From: Cuneatibacter sp. NSJ-177
GTDB lineage: Bacteria > Bacillota > Clostridia > Lachnospirales > Lachnospiraceae
Length of the DNA stretch: 64,000 bases
Assembly (NCBI RefSeq): GCF_022867805.1
Contig: NZ_JALIFO010000010.1
Coordinates: forward strand, 90,031-154,030
Reading direction: 5' to 3'
A program made the translations under genes and the position numbers. Positions 45,987 through 55,091 of this stretch are shown here, piece after piece. The notes beneath the pieces were generated by a model. It did no database searches. It worked only from the letters and a program-made list of their open reading frames with translations, and was not told the origin of the DNA. Numbering within the stretch: the stretch's first letter is position 1; each line of letters starts with the position of its first letter.

Positions 45987-47588
45987 TCAACTGTGGAGCC
46001 TTCGGTACTCTTTTGGGTTGATCCCAACCAGCTTAGAAAAAACCTTGCTGAAATAGCGGGCATCCCCATACCCGACCTGCGCGGCGACCTCGGAAATATT
46101 CCAGTCCACCTCTTTTAAAAGAGCCTTTGCCTTTTCCACACGGAGCCCGGCAAGATAATCGGAAAAATTCACCCCAAGCTCCTTCTTAAACAGGCCGCTG
46201 AAGTAAACCGGGTTCAAGTGCACCATTTCCGCCATGCCCTCTAATGTCAAGCTCTCTGCGAAATGAGTCTTCATGTACTGCTGTATGGTCCGAACCGGAA
46301 GCGCCGCCTGGATTTTTCGGGACTGAAGTCCCTCTTTCGTTATCATCCGGCAATATTGGTTCAGGCAGTCTAAAAGTTCTCCCCAAGTCCGGCAGTTTTC
46401 CGCCTGTTCCCGATAAGAGCGCCGGTCATCCGTCTCGGTTCCCGCCATCCGGTTCATCCTGCCGCCAAGAAACTCCCCACATTGGAAAAGCAAGGAAAGG
46501 CTTCCCCGGTAATTTTCCGGTTCCCGCCTCCTCTCCTCCCTCAGCAATTTTTCCACATGTTGGTACAGTTGGTCCGGATCCAAGGGAATCATGGCTGTTT
46601 CCAAATCTTCCTTTTCCTGAGGTGTCAGTTCTCTGTCCGGTCCGTGGGAATCCGGAAGCCGGGCGGCATACAGACGCCCAAATCCTTTCCAATAACACTG
46701 CGACAACTTATTTTCTGCATCCTTCACCGCACCGGAAAGTTCCCAGGGATGGAAAAAGGCATCACTGCACGACAAAGTAAAAGTGTAGTGCTCCTTCTTT
46801 TCTCTCCAACTTTTCTGCCAGAGAAGCCCCTCCTTTTCCGCCTGCCAGGAGTCCCTCCTCTTTTCCAGCCCCCGGTTCGTCAGCAGATATCCGCGGCGCC
46901 CGCCTACCATCATGACCTGTTCCGAATAAAATCCAGCCATCCAATCCTCCCAGTTCTCCATGGCTTGCCGAAGCAAAAAGCCTCGTTCTTCCTCTCTGCC
47001 GCTGATGCCCTTTTCCGGGTCAACGCGCATCATCCAGACCGTAAATTCCCCTTCCACAAAGCGGAAACAAAACTGCCGGTTGATTTCCTGCCAGGAAGTC
47101 TTTTCCTCCATTTCCCCCTGAAAAGCCCGCTCCATCCAAAGCCGCCTGACGTTCTGCTTTAAAGCCTCCACTTGCCGGGCATCCCCGTCTTTCTGGTTCC
47201 CGTCTGTCTCCGCATCCTGGAGTTTTTTGCTGAGCCGGTACAGCAGAGCATTGATTTCCTGCTCTCTGAGAGGCTTTAACAGGTAATCCTCCACCCCATA
47301 GAGAATCGCCTGCCTGGCAAATTCAAATTCCCGGTATCCGCTGATAATTACGAACAGCACGGGAAGGCCCCTGCGGCGGATCTCTCGGATCAATTCCAAC
47401 CCGGATAAACCCGGCATACGGATATCCGTAATCACGATGTCCGGCCGCTCTTCTTCTATTTTTTTCAAAGCCTGCCAGCCGTCGTGGGCAAATCCGGCCA
47501 GTCTCAAGGACAGCCTTTCCCAGTCAACCAGATGCTTAACCAGATTACACACTGCGATTTCATCATCCACGATTAAAACCGTTCTCAT
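45987..47588 (-). CDS. YesN-type response regulator with AraC DNA-binding domain
   Basis: A 533-residue protein from ATG 47588 (GAGGAGC upstream). The receiver domain is intact: DDE at 8-10, phospho-Asp in VITDIRMPGLSG and Lys in DYLLKPLRE. A long middle region (about 130-420) of unknown fold follows, then two AraC helix-turn-helix units (LTLEGMAEMVHLNPVYFSGL, NISEVAAQVGYGDARYFSKV). The start overlaps the permease stop by 4 bp. With the cytosolic kinase 28 bp downstream it forms a two-component pair, probably controlling sugar- or glycan-use genes. Targets are unknown. Confidence 0.92.
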   Translation of the reverse strand: MRTVLIVDDEIAVCNLVKHLVDWERLSLRLAGFAHDGWQALKKIEEERPDIVITDIRMPGLSGLELIREIRRRGLPVLFVIISGYREFEFARQAILYGVEDYLLKPLREQEINALLYRLSKKLQDAETDGNQKDGDARQVEALKQNVRRLWMERAFQGEMEEKTSWQEINRQFCFRFVEGEFTVWMMRVDPEKGISGREEERGFLLRQAMENWEDWMAGFYSEQVMMVGGRRGYLLTNRGLEKRRDSWQAEKEGLLWQKSWREKKEHYTFTLSCSDAFFHPWELSGAVKDAENKLSQCYWKGFGRLYAARLPDSHGPDRELTPQEKEDLETAMIPLDPDQLYQHVEKLLREERRREPENYRGSLSLLFQCGEFLGGRMNRMAGTETDDRRSYREQAENCRTWGELLDCLNQYCRMITKEGLQSRKIQAALPVRTIQQYMKTHFAESLTLEGMAEMVHLNPVYFSGLFKKELGVNFSDYLAGLRVEKAKALLKEVDWNISEVAAQVGYGDARYFSKVFSKLVGINPKEYRRLHS

Positions 47589-48559
47589 TCCAGCTCCTCT
47601 TTTCTCCTCCGATAACGGGGCAGGGTATCGCCCATCACTGCCGCGAGAATAATCACGCCCTGTAAAGATTGAACCCAATAGGAAGATACGTTTAACAGAT
47701 TGACACCGTTATCCACAATGGTCAGAAATAAAATGCCAAGATAGCTGCCAAAAAAACTTCCGGTTCCGCCGGACAGGGAGCATCCTCCGATCAGAATCCC
47801 TGCCAGAACCGTCATCTCCTGCCCATCCGCCAGGGAAGAACTGACCGCGCCGACCCGGCCGGCAAGGATCCACGCCGAAAGGCCGTAAAAAATCCCGGCC
47901 AAAAGATAAAGCCTCCGCAAAAGTTTTTCTACGGGAATGCCGGAAGCATCCGCGATTTCAGCGTTCTCCCCGATTGCGCGGACATGGTAGCCAAAAACGG
48001 TCCGGCGCAGCACCGCCTGCAAAAAAAGAGTGAGTGCCAGCGCCAGCAAAGCCGCCGCGGGGATTCCCCCTGGCAGCACGGCCGTTCCCAGCCATCGGAA
48101 CCCGGCGCTTAATCCGGAGACGGTTGTGCCGCTGGAAAGCCTCAGTACCAATCCCCGGATTATCTGCATCAGCGCCAGCGTCGTCAGCAGAGACGGCATC
48201 CGCAGGCGGGCCACCAGCCATCCGGTTCCCGCGCCCAAAAGGGCGCCTAAGGCCAGAATCAAAATCACAGCAGGGATCACCGGAAGATCGAAACGGACGA
48301 TCAGGCTTGCCCCCAAAAAACCGGACAGAGCGATCACGGCTCCGCCGGACAGATCAAATTCACCCGCCGTCAAAAGGAACGTAACCCCGCAGGCCATCAC
48401 CTGCGCGGCGGCGGATTTCATAAAAAGATTCCGTAAATTCGGACCGGTCAAGAACGCATGGCTCCGGCAGGTCAGAAAAAGGGATGCGAGCAGAATCAAA
48501 AGCAAGACCGGAAGCGTTCGCCGGAACTGTTTGAAATCGGTACGCCTCATTTTTTTCAA
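47585..48559 (-). CDS. RbsC-type ABC permease
   Basis: The 324-residue protein has eight or more membrane segments and the family pattern: LTAGEFDLSGGAVIALSGFLG (TGGIDLSVGS in RbsC), AIGENAEIADASGI in the cytoplasmic coupling region, and AGILIGGCSLSGGTGSFFGS near the C-terminus. The usual G-I-D-L-S-V-G is altered to EFDLSGG. It overlaps the substrate-binding-protein gene and the regulator gene by 4 bp each. In context it is the membrane part of a receptor-like ABC complex, because its partner ATPase looks inactive. Confidence 0.88.
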   Translation of the reverse strand: MKKMRRTDFKQFRRTLPVLLLILLASLFLTCRSHAFLTGPNLRNLFMKSAAAQVMACGVTFLLTAGEFDLSGGAVIALSGFLGASLIVRFDLPVIPAVILILALGALLGAGTGWLVARLRMPSLLTTLALMQIIRGLVLRLSSGTTVSGLSAGFRWLGTAVLPGGIPAAALLALALTLFLQAVLRRTVFGYHVRAIGENAEIADASGIPVEKLLRRLYLLAGIFYGLSAWILAGRVGAVSSSLADGQEMTVLAGILIGGCSLSGGTGSFFGSYLGILFLTIVDNGVNLLNVSSYWVQSLQGVIILAAVMGDTLPRYRRRKEELE

Positions 48560-49593
48560 TGGGAAACACCTCCTGCATATTTCTCCTGGTATTCATCTGC
48601 CCACAGACCGAACGCCTTTACTTCCTCACTGTCCACATTATCCGGCGTGATGAGAAGAGAGGGGATGTAATAGACGCGCTCCACCGGTTCCTTGCCGATT
48701 AGATATTGGTAGAGAATATCCGCAGTCTGGGCTCCAATCTTCATGGCATTCTGGGAAACCGTGCCCGATAATTCCCCGGCCCGGATGGCAGCGATCGTAT
48801 CCGGATTGCCGTCGGTCCCTACCACAACCAATCCCTCCGGCGATTCCACACTGCTGGTATAGCCCATGAACCGAATTCCTTCCAAAACAGGAGTCGTCAG
48901 ATAATCTGAGACTGCATAGATACCATCCAACTCTTTCCCGTATAGGCTTAGCCAGTCCAAAACCAAATTCAAGGCGTCTTCCGCATAACGCGCCGGCAGC
49001 GCCGATACGACCTCAACCTCCGGGTAACCGGCGCTCAGGGCGTCCAAAAAACCTTGCAACCGGTCGGCATGGGAACTGAGTTCCGAAATCCCGGTAACCA
49101 CAGCAATCCTTGCAGGCAGGCCCTTTTTCTTCTCCCTCAGCAGTCTCCCCACCGCTTCCCCCGCCATGCTCCCGACCGAGTAGTTGTCCGTGGTGATAAG
49201 GCTGACCGCGCTTCCTTCCTCCGCCCGCGTATCATATAGAAATACAGGGATGTTGCTTTGGTTGGCGGCTTCCAGCAGCGCCGATGCAGAGGCTGAATCC
49301 GTCGGACGGATCGCCAGGGCGTCCACCCCCTGGGCAATCAAATCATATACCTGGTTCATCTGGATCTCTGGATTTTGGTTACAGATTTCCATCTTGACTT
49401 CCAGCCCCAGCTCCTCGGCCCGGTCCAGGAAGCTCTGCTGCATGGCGATCATAAACTCATTCGAAAATTCCGACGCCAGAAATCCAATCGTTCTATTCTC
49501 CGACCGTTCCGCCGCCGGTCCGCATCCACAAAACAGGAGAAGCAAAGCCGCCAGCATTCCCGCGATTTGTTTTTTTTGTCTACGCCTTTTCAT
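48556..49593 (-). CDS. Lipoprotein sugar-binding protein (RbsB/LacI periplasmic-binding fold)
   Basis: The 345-residue protein has a signal peptide with Cys at the end of the hydrophobic core (LLLLFCGCG) and then a type I periplasmic-binding fold: IGFLASEFSNEFMIAMQQSF, ALAIRPTDSASASALLEAAN, NIPVFLYDTRA and DGNPDTIAAIRAGELSGTVS. These are the hinge and ligand elements of ribose/galactose-binding proteins. The ligand is probably a sugar but cannot be named. It overlaps both neighbouring genes, so its stoichiometry with permease and ATPase-like protein is fixed by coupling. Confidence 0.9.
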   Translation of the reverse strand: MKRRRQKKQIAGMLAALLLLFCGCGPAAERSENRTIGFLASEFSNEFMIAMQQSFLDRAEELGLEVKMEICNQNPEIQMNQVYDLIAQGVDALAIRPTDSASASALLEAANQSNIPVFLYDTRAEEGSAVSLITTDNYSVGSMAGEAVGRLLREKKKGLPARIAVVTGISELSSHADRLQGFLDALSAGYPEVEVVSALPARYAEDALNLVLDWLSLYGKELDGIYAVSDYLTTPVLEGIRFMGYTSSVESPEGLVVVGTDGNPDTIAAIRAGELSGTVSQNAMKIGAQTADILYQYLIGKEPVERVYYIPSLLITPDNVDSEEVKAFGLWADEYQEKYAGGVSH

Positions 49594-50995
49594 ACCTGCA
49601 AAATTCTCCTCCTTTGATTGACCAGAGACTGTGACAGCACCGCCGGATCAGGGGTTCGCATGAATTCAAGAGAATGACGGATATCCCCTGTTCCGAGAGA
49701 CGGGAAATTTCTCCGCACAGTTCATTCAAATGCCGGACATCCAGATTCCGCCCCATCCGGTCCATTAAAATCAGTTCCGGCCGGCTCCTCAGGCAGCTTT
49801 CGACAGCAAGGCGAAGCTTCGCGCCGGTGCTCATCTCTTCCTCCTTCTCCCACGCCCCCTGCGATTGGCCTGGATAACATTCCTGATAGGAGTATTCCAG
49901 CAGGCGGGAAGAAATTAGTCCCAAACGTCCTTTCATCTTACAAAGAATTCTGAGATTTAGATTTTCCGCGGGACAAAAACCATGGAACAACCCAAACTTT
50001 TGTTGTTCTCCTAAGAGGGTCTGAATCCTCCCCTCTCTGTGATTCTTGGAATCCGCCTTGTCATAGGAAACGTGTTCCCAGAAATTTCTCCAAGTCAGAC
50101 CTTGCGCCAGTATACCGACAATACTTCCTGGGAAAAGAGGGATTGGTACTGCGGATTTTTTTCCTGGTTTCAGAAACGCGCAAGCTTTGTCCGGACGTTC
50201 TTGTCCCGGTATTTTTGAATCGCGGGCATTTCCCTGCAAAGACCCCGTGCAGAGCATCGACAAAATGATACCAGAGGAAAATTCTCCCCGGTAATAATCC
50301 CCCGTCACGCCGCCCTGGTTCATAACAACCACCCGGTCCGAACACCGGATCATCCGCTCCGGCTGCTTTTCCGCGATAAGGATTGTCATATTTTTCTTCT
50401 TCATCCGTTCCAAAATCCTTTGCAGCCGAAGACAGTCTTCCCCCGCAAGATTTCCGCACACATGATCCAAAATCAAAAGGCGCGCGCCGCACATGACCGC
50501 CTTCACCATCATAAGAAACAGCTTCTCCGCGCCGGTCAGCTCTTCCGGAAGTTTCCGGGGATCCACGGAAACCCCCCATTCCTCCAGATACTCCCTGGCC
50601 AGCAGTTCAATATTTTTCTTCTTGACCCGGCGGTGTTCCGACTGGGGGACCAATGCCTTGGGACGGATCAGGCATAAATTTTCCGCCACATTCATGCCTT
50701 CCAGCAGACGGCTTTCTGCATGGATGCGGTAAATCCCCAGTTTTCTGGCATCCTGCCGCCGGAAAACCATGGTTTCCTTTCCCATGAAGAACCATTTTCC
50801 TCCGGTGGGAACCGCATCACCGGATAAAATCCGGCACATGGCCTCGACTCCAGAAGTCTCATCGCCGGCCAGCCCCGTCACCTCCCCGACATACAGGCTC
50901 AAATCCAACTGATCCAGGATTTGATTGTCCCGGATTCGCTTTTCCAGGCGAAACATTCGCAGGCATTCTCTTTTGATTTCATTGACACGGCTCAC
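49580..50995 (-). CDS. RbsA-type double ABC ATPase that has lost its catalytic motifs
   Basis: The 471-residue protein aligns along its length with two-domain sugar ATPases (LDQLDLSLYVGEVTGLAG at the start), but the motifs are ruined. Walker A is GDETSGVEA (Val for Lys), the Q-loop reads YRIHAES (no Gln), the signature is LTGAEKLFL, Walker B is LLILDHVCG (His for Glu), and the switch is LIAEKQPE (no His). The second half lacks a Walker A and has ELILMDRMGRN and LLNSCEP. The frame is open and the gene is first in a tightly coupled operon under a strong promoter, so it is kept, not decayed. A structural or signalling subunit is likely. Length is a little short (about 490-510 usual). Confidence 0.85.
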   Translation of the reverse strand: MSRVNEIKRECLRMFRLEKRIRDNQILDQLDLSLYVGEVTGLAGDETSGVEAMCRILSGDAVPTGGKWFFMGKETMVFRRQDARKLGIYRIHAESRLLEGMNVAENLCLIRPKALVPQSEHRRVKKKNIELLAREYLEEWGVSVDPRKLPEELTGAEKLFLMMVKAVMCGARLLILDHVCGNLAGEDCLRLQRILERMKKKNMTILIAEKQPERMIRCSDRVVVMNQGGVTGDYYRGEFSSGIILSMLCTGSLQGNARDSKIPGQERPDKACAFLKPGKKSAVPIPLFPGSIVGILAQGLTWRNFWEHVSYDKADSKNHREGRIQTLLGEQQKFGLFHGFCPAENLNLRILCKMKGRLGLISSRLLEYSYQECYPGQSQGAWEKEEEMSTGAKLRLAVESCLRSRPELILMDRMGRNLDVRHLNELCGEISRLSEQGISVILLNSCEPLIRRCCHSLWSIKGGEFCRYEKA

Positions 50996-51037
50996 CGGCC
51001 CGCCCTCCTTTTCGTTTACAGGTATTAAAACAAAAAT

Positions 51038-51066
51038 ATATTAGCCGTTTCTTCCCCGCCCGTCAA
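51038..51066 (-). promoter_or_regulatory. Promoter of the ABC-like receptor/two-component operon
   Basis: Minus strand: -35 TTGACG (51061-51066), 17-bp spacer, -10 TAATAT (51038-51043), 43 bp before the first start codon. Confidence 0.75.
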
Positions 51067-51258
51067 TCTAATCTCTTCCTCCTTCGCGGTTTCTTGTTCC
51101 CGCCATCCACCGGTCCGCCAAAAGGCGGCCGAATAGACTGCTTTCCGCATTGCGGTAGCATGAACCTTTTCAGCCGCCTGGCATTTCCAGCTATATACGA
51201 TTTTGACTCGCTGTTCCTCTCCCGTGTTCAGAGAAACCAGCGATCCTTTCCATGTTTT

Positions 51259-52956
51259 TTACTCCACAGAAAATTCGACCACATGATAGTAGGAGGCGTA
51301 CTCTCCATCCCCCAGATCCCTGGTAAAGCGAAGCGCTACTTTCAGGGTATCCCCTTCAAAATCTTCCGCCGTGTCGATCTTCACGTAGACCTGTTTCCCG
51401 TCTAAGGTATTCTCATTGTACAGGGAGTTGTTCACATTGGGCCCTCCTCCGTTCGCCAAGGTGACGGTCTCCGGTCTGACAATCGGTTTTTCACTTGCTT
51501 CATGGGTCAGTTCAATGTTAGTAACGCTTCCTTCCAGGACCGCCCAATCCACGGACCATTCCTTTTGGAATGCGTCCCAGTCATCTCCGTATCCGCCGGT
51601 GTACCCCTGGACCGTGATGGCAGCGGAGTCCCCTGCTTTGATGGCCACCACCGGATTCTCCTTTCCGGCATCGTCGTAGGAGGTTGCCGTCTCATCCCCG
51701 ATTCTTACTTTACCCAGCACGGTTGTTCCGGTGCCGCCCTCGCCTTCGGCAAAAGCCGGGGCATTCTCTTTCACCTGGTCCCAGGTTTTGTTTTCTTTTG
51801 GCTCCGTCCAGGAAGCATAGTCATTTGCCGTCGCCCAGTCTTTGATTCCGGAGAAAACCTGAACCCCTGCCCAGGCATAACCATTGTAGGTTCCTTCTTC
51901 CGTCAATTCCGGGCTTTCCGTGCAGGGAACGCCTTTTTTCTGGTCGAACAGCCAGGACATATATTTCGTTGTCTCCTCCGGAGAAGTCATGTCATTGTTG
52001 ACGTGTCCTCCATAAGAATGAACTGAATTGCCGTCCTGGATCTCCATGACGATATTGTTCTTTCCCAGTTTGTTCAGCGTATGGTAAGCCCGATAGGCCT
52101 CATTTACCGGAATATAAGGATCATTGAAGCCGTGCCAAATATAGATATTCACGTCTGAACCGGCAATGGCCTCCATATCGCACTGATTTCCCCAAGTTGT
52201 ATGTACCGTCGTCCCGGCATTGATCAATATAGCGGCCAATAACTCCGGCTGAACAGAGGCCAGCTCGTAGCTCCACCCTGCCCCCTGGGAATGGCCGGTG
52301 GCATAGATGCGGTCCAGATCCACATTCCCGTAGGTTTCGGCCACATATTTTGCCACCTCACCAAATTGATACACGTATTCCAGCTCTGCCTCATAATTGA
52401 CGCAGGCCTCAAAAGGCGTTTGGAAGGTAAGGACGTAGCAGGGATGTTCCGCTTGATTGCTGTCGGACGCATAATCCGCGCCCCGGAACGCGTACCCATT
52501 GATTTCCGCCGTCATACCGTTTTGGCTTCCCAATCCGCCCAGAGCCGCCACCAGCGGATACTTCTCGCCGTCTTTTCCCTCCGGTACAAAAAGGCGGAAG
52601 TAAAGCTCACCGACACCATCCCCGATTTCGCCAACCGTATCGATCTCTGGATCAATCTCAAATTCCCATTTGTACCATTCAAACTTTGCTGCGGCGCCCG
52701 TCTCCTGCGCGGCATACTGCCCTTGGTTTTCTTTATCCTCCGTGACGAGCGGGTATGACTTTTGTGCCGCTTTTGTCTCTGGGGCGGCCGTTGTCTCCGC
52801 GGTAGATGCGGCCGCTGCCGTTGTGGCGGCTGTAGAGACAGGCTCTGCCGTGGAAGCTGCGGCGGATGTCTCTGGCGTGGAAGTCCCGCAGCCGCCAAGT
52901 ATCGTGACTGTCATGGCGGCGCTCAGCGCCAAGGCTAATAGTTTCCTCTTTTTCAT
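51259..52956 (-). CDS. Secreted lipoprotein alpha/beta-hydrolase (esterase-like)
   Basis: The protein has 565 residues: a lipoprotein signal (MKKRKLLALALSAAMTVTIL then GGC), a Ser/Thr/Ala/Glu linker (about 27-65), and then an alpha/beta-hydrolase domain with the nucleophile elbow YATGHSQGAG, an acid candidate in HGFNDPYIPV and a His in NSVHSYGGH. The C-terminal 180 residues are a beta-rich region of unknown type. It resembles polymer or feruloyl-type esterases anchored outside the cell. Its own promoter lies at 53001-53029. It is just upstream of the receptor/two-component operon, so its product could be what that system senses (inference). Confidence 0.8.
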   Translation of the reverse strand: MKKRKLLALALSAAMTVTILGGCGTSTPETSAAASTAEPVSTAATTAAAASTAETTAAPETKAAQKSYPLVTEDKENQGQYAAQETGAAAKFEWYKWEFEIDPEIDTVGEIGDGVGELYFRLFVPEGKDGEKYPLVAALGGLGSQNGMTAEINGYAFRGADYASDSNQAEHPCYVLTFQTPFEACVNYEAELEYVYQFGEVAKYVAETYGNVDLDRIYATGHSQGAGWSYELASVQPELLAAILINAGTTVHTTWGNQCDMEAIAGSDVNIYIWHGFNDPYIPVNEAYRAYHTLNKLGKNNIVMEIQDGNSVHSYGGHVNNDMTSPEETTKYMSWLFDQKKGVPCTESPELTEEGTYNGYAWAGVQVFSGIKDWATANDYASWTEPKENKTWDQVKENAPAFAEGEGGTGTTVLGKVRIGDETATSYDDAGKENPVVAIKAGDSAAITVQGYTGGYGDDWDAFQKEWSVDWAVLEGSVTNIELTHEASEKPIVRPETVTLANGGGPNVNNSLYNENTLDGKQVYVKIDTAEDFEGDTLKVALRFTRDLGDGEYASYYHVVEFSVE

Positions 52957-53000
52957 GGAATTCCCTCCTTTTCCGGCTGTTGGATTTACCAGTTGACTCT

Positions 53001-53029
53001 ATTTTATTTTTCTTTTTGCCGGGTTTCAA
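53001..53029 (-). promoter_or_regulatory. Promoter of the lipoprotein esterase gene
   Basis: Minus strand: -35 TTGAAA (53024-53029), 17-bp spacer, -10 TAAAAT (53001-53006). Confidence 0.65.
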
Positions 53030-53183
53030 TGTGGTAATGTTCAGATAATGTGGACGATTTTCACTTGTTTCTGATTGGATGAGGGAAATGGGGGTACCGC
53101 ACTTTCGTGGAGGGCTTCGGATAGGGAAAAATAGCGAGGGTCGTACTTCCCGCTGTTTTTCTGGCGCAATGGAGGAGCACAAG

Positions 53184-53273
53184 AAAAAAGCGATTGAAAA
53201 CAGAGGTTCTTACAGGGACACGCGGCGTTACTGCCGTCCGGTGGGTTTGGTAAGAACCTTTGTTTTCAATCGC
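53184..53273 (-). terminator. Very long hairpin terminator of the cupin/DUF362/CMD operon
   Basis: Arms 53190-53213 and 53250-53273 match at 23 of 24 positions (GCGATTGAAAACARAGGTTC core). The 36-base loop contains a smaller GC hairpin. On the minus strand the stem is followed by TTTTTT. The rest of 52957-53302 holds only the esterase promoter. Confidence 0.85.
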
Positions 53274-53302
53274 TGAGAGCACGTAATCATAAGGAGGCGC
53301 TT

Positions 53303-54064
53303 CTACTTTTCTCCCCCTTGTGCCGCTGCTTCGTTCAAGCATCTCAAGGCATTGAGGCTGCGGGGATATCCGATGAAGGGAAGGCATTGGGAGATCACTT
53401 TGATCAAAAACCCTTTGTCATTTCCAATCCTGATGTTGGCCGCGGCATGGCTGATGAGCTGAGGTTCGCACCCGCCCTGGGCCGCCAGGAAGCAGAACGT
53501 GATCATCTCCCGCTGGCCAAGATCCAGCCCGGTCCGGGTGTAATAATCGCCGAAGCAGTTGGCGGCCAGCCAGCGGTTTATATGACAGCTTTCCTCTGGG
53601 CCGGATTTCCAAAAGTCCTTCATGCCCTCTCCGAAAATATCAACCTGGGCCTGCGTCCCCGCCTCGCGCCGGTTTTCCCAGGTGGTTGTGGCCTGGCCTT
53701 TTAAAGGAAGCTTTGCTCCGGACTGCGCCAGGATCTCATTGGCGGCGTCCAAAAAGGGAAAAACCTTTCCCATGCCCAGATAGGCGGCCGATTGATAGAC
53801 AATCTCTTTTGCTTCCACCGGCGTGACGCCCAGGCGGAATGCTTCCGGCAGCATCGCGCGGAAGCATTCCACTGCCTGGCACCCGATCAGAGCCGCCAGA
53901 ATGGCCATCCACCGGGTCCTGACGTCCAGATCGTCCTGACTCGCTACCTCGTCAAAGGCGAAACGGCACAAGCGTTCGATAAATTCCGGATCCGTCTCCT
54001 GATATTTCGCCAGAGACTCTATCTGCATCCACGGGTTCTCCTTATCATCTCCATTACCATTCAT
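53303..54064 (-). CDS. Carboxymuconolactone decarboxylase family protein, two CMD domains
   Basis: The 253-residue protein has two CMD repeats. The first contains RTRWMAILAALIGCQAVECFRAMLPEA and the second GLDLGQREMITFCFLAAQGGCEPQLISHAAANI. CMD proteins range from lactone decarboxylases to AhpD-like peroxidatic partners. The typical CxxC of AhpD is not present, so an enzyme of organic-acid or lactone chemistry is more likely. Last gene of a three-gene operon, 12 bp after the DUF362 gene. Confidence 0.85.
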   Translation of the reverse strand: MNGNGDDKENPWMQIESLAKYQETDPEFIERLCRFAFDEVASQDDLDVRTRWMAILAALIGCQAVECFRAMLPEAFRLGVTPVEAKEIVYQSAAYLGMGKVFPFLDAANEILAQSGAKLPLKGQATTTWENRREAGTQAQVDIFGEGMKDFWKSGPEESCHINRWLAANCFGDYYTRTGLDLGQREMITFCFLAAQGGCEPQLISHAAANIRIGNDKGFLIKVISQCLPFIGYPRSLNALRCLNEAAAQGGEK

Positions 54065-54076
54065 CTTGACATCTCC

Positions 54077-54955
54077 TTATTCAATTGAGATCAGCTCATA
54101 TGCCCGGCTTCCTAAATTCAGCGCGGCGGCAGCTTCCACGGTGTGAATCCCATTCCGGCTTTCCATCCGCTCGATCAGAGCAGCCTTGCCGGGATCCGGG
54201 GATGCGTAAACAGCGTCCACGCTGGCCTGATCCAAAGCCACGGGATCCACGGAAGCAAATATGCCGATATCCGCCATCTCCGGGTCGTGCGGGTGAGCGT
54301 CGCAGTCGCAGTCCACGCTCAGCTTATTCGCCACATTGATATAAACCAGATTCTCCCGGCCCAGGTAATCCATTACAGACTGGTCTGCATCCGCCATGGA
54401 CTCCAAAAAAGAATCATGGTCAGCGGTAAATACATCGTCAAAGTTCAAACTGGACGCCGATGTGTGAATCCAAAGCTTCCCTTTTGAGGACGCCAGCCCA
54501 ATGGACATATTTTTCAGCGCGCCGCCGAAACCGCCCATGGCATGACCCTTGAAATGAGAGAGAATCAGCATAGAATCGTAATTTGCCAGGTGTGCGCCGA
54601 CAAAATTCTCCTTCAGATGGAGGCCATGTTCCACTGGGACCGGCATATCTCCCTCCTCATCCAGGATGTCGCAGGGTGCGATAGCCGTAAAACCATGTTC
54701 TTCAAATGTTTTCCAGTGGGCGGCAGAGGTATTTCTGCGCCCCTCATAAGCGGTGTTGCATTCTACGATGGTTCCGTTTATTTGACGGACCAGATCTTTG
54801 ATCAGGTCCGGGGAGAGAAAATTGTGTCCGCCAGGTTCGCCGGTGGAAATCTTGACGGCAACTTTGCCTTGCAGCGTAACTCCCAGCGCGTCATAGATCT
54901 TTTTCAATCCGGCCGGACTGATATCCTTTGTAAAATAAACTTTAGCTCTTTCCAC
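54077..54955 (-). CDS. DUF362 domain protein
   Basis: The 292-residue protein matches the DUF362 pattern: VAVKISTGEPGGHNFLSPDLI, IVECNTAYEGRRN, LSHFKGHAMGGFGGALKNMSIG and DPVALDQASVDAVY. Many DUF362 proteins carry a C-terminal ferredoxin; this one has only CDCDAHPHDP, without a full Fe-S set. Function of the family is not established. The middle gene between cupin and CMD genes. Confidence 0.85.
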   Translation of the reverse strand: MERAKVYFTKDISPAGLKKIYDALGVTLQGKVAVKISTGEPGGHNFLSPDLIKDLVRQINGTIVECNTAYEGRRNTSAAHWKTFEEHGFTAIAPCDILDEEGDMPVPVEHGLHLKENFVGAHLANYDSMLILSHFKGHAMGGFGGALKNMSIGLASSKGKLWIHTSASSLNFDDVFTADHDSFLESMADADQSVMDYLGRENLVYINVANKLSVDCDCDAHPHDPEMADIGIFASVDPVALDQASVDAVYASPDPGKAALIERMESRNGIHTVEAAAALNLGSRAYELISIE

Positions 54956-55091
54956 TTTTGATTACTCCTTACTTTGTTGATTGATAGCCTGATCTGGCAT
55001 AGAGATCATTCTCTTTGCCGCATTGGCTGCTGAATGATTTTATGATGCCCGCTCAAGCGGATTTTCCGCCAGGGACTCCGATTCCTCCTGC

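Noticed and set aside
53079..53276. Plus-strand 65-codon frame
   Set aside because: It lies on the long terminator hairpin and reads the two arms as near-identical peptides.
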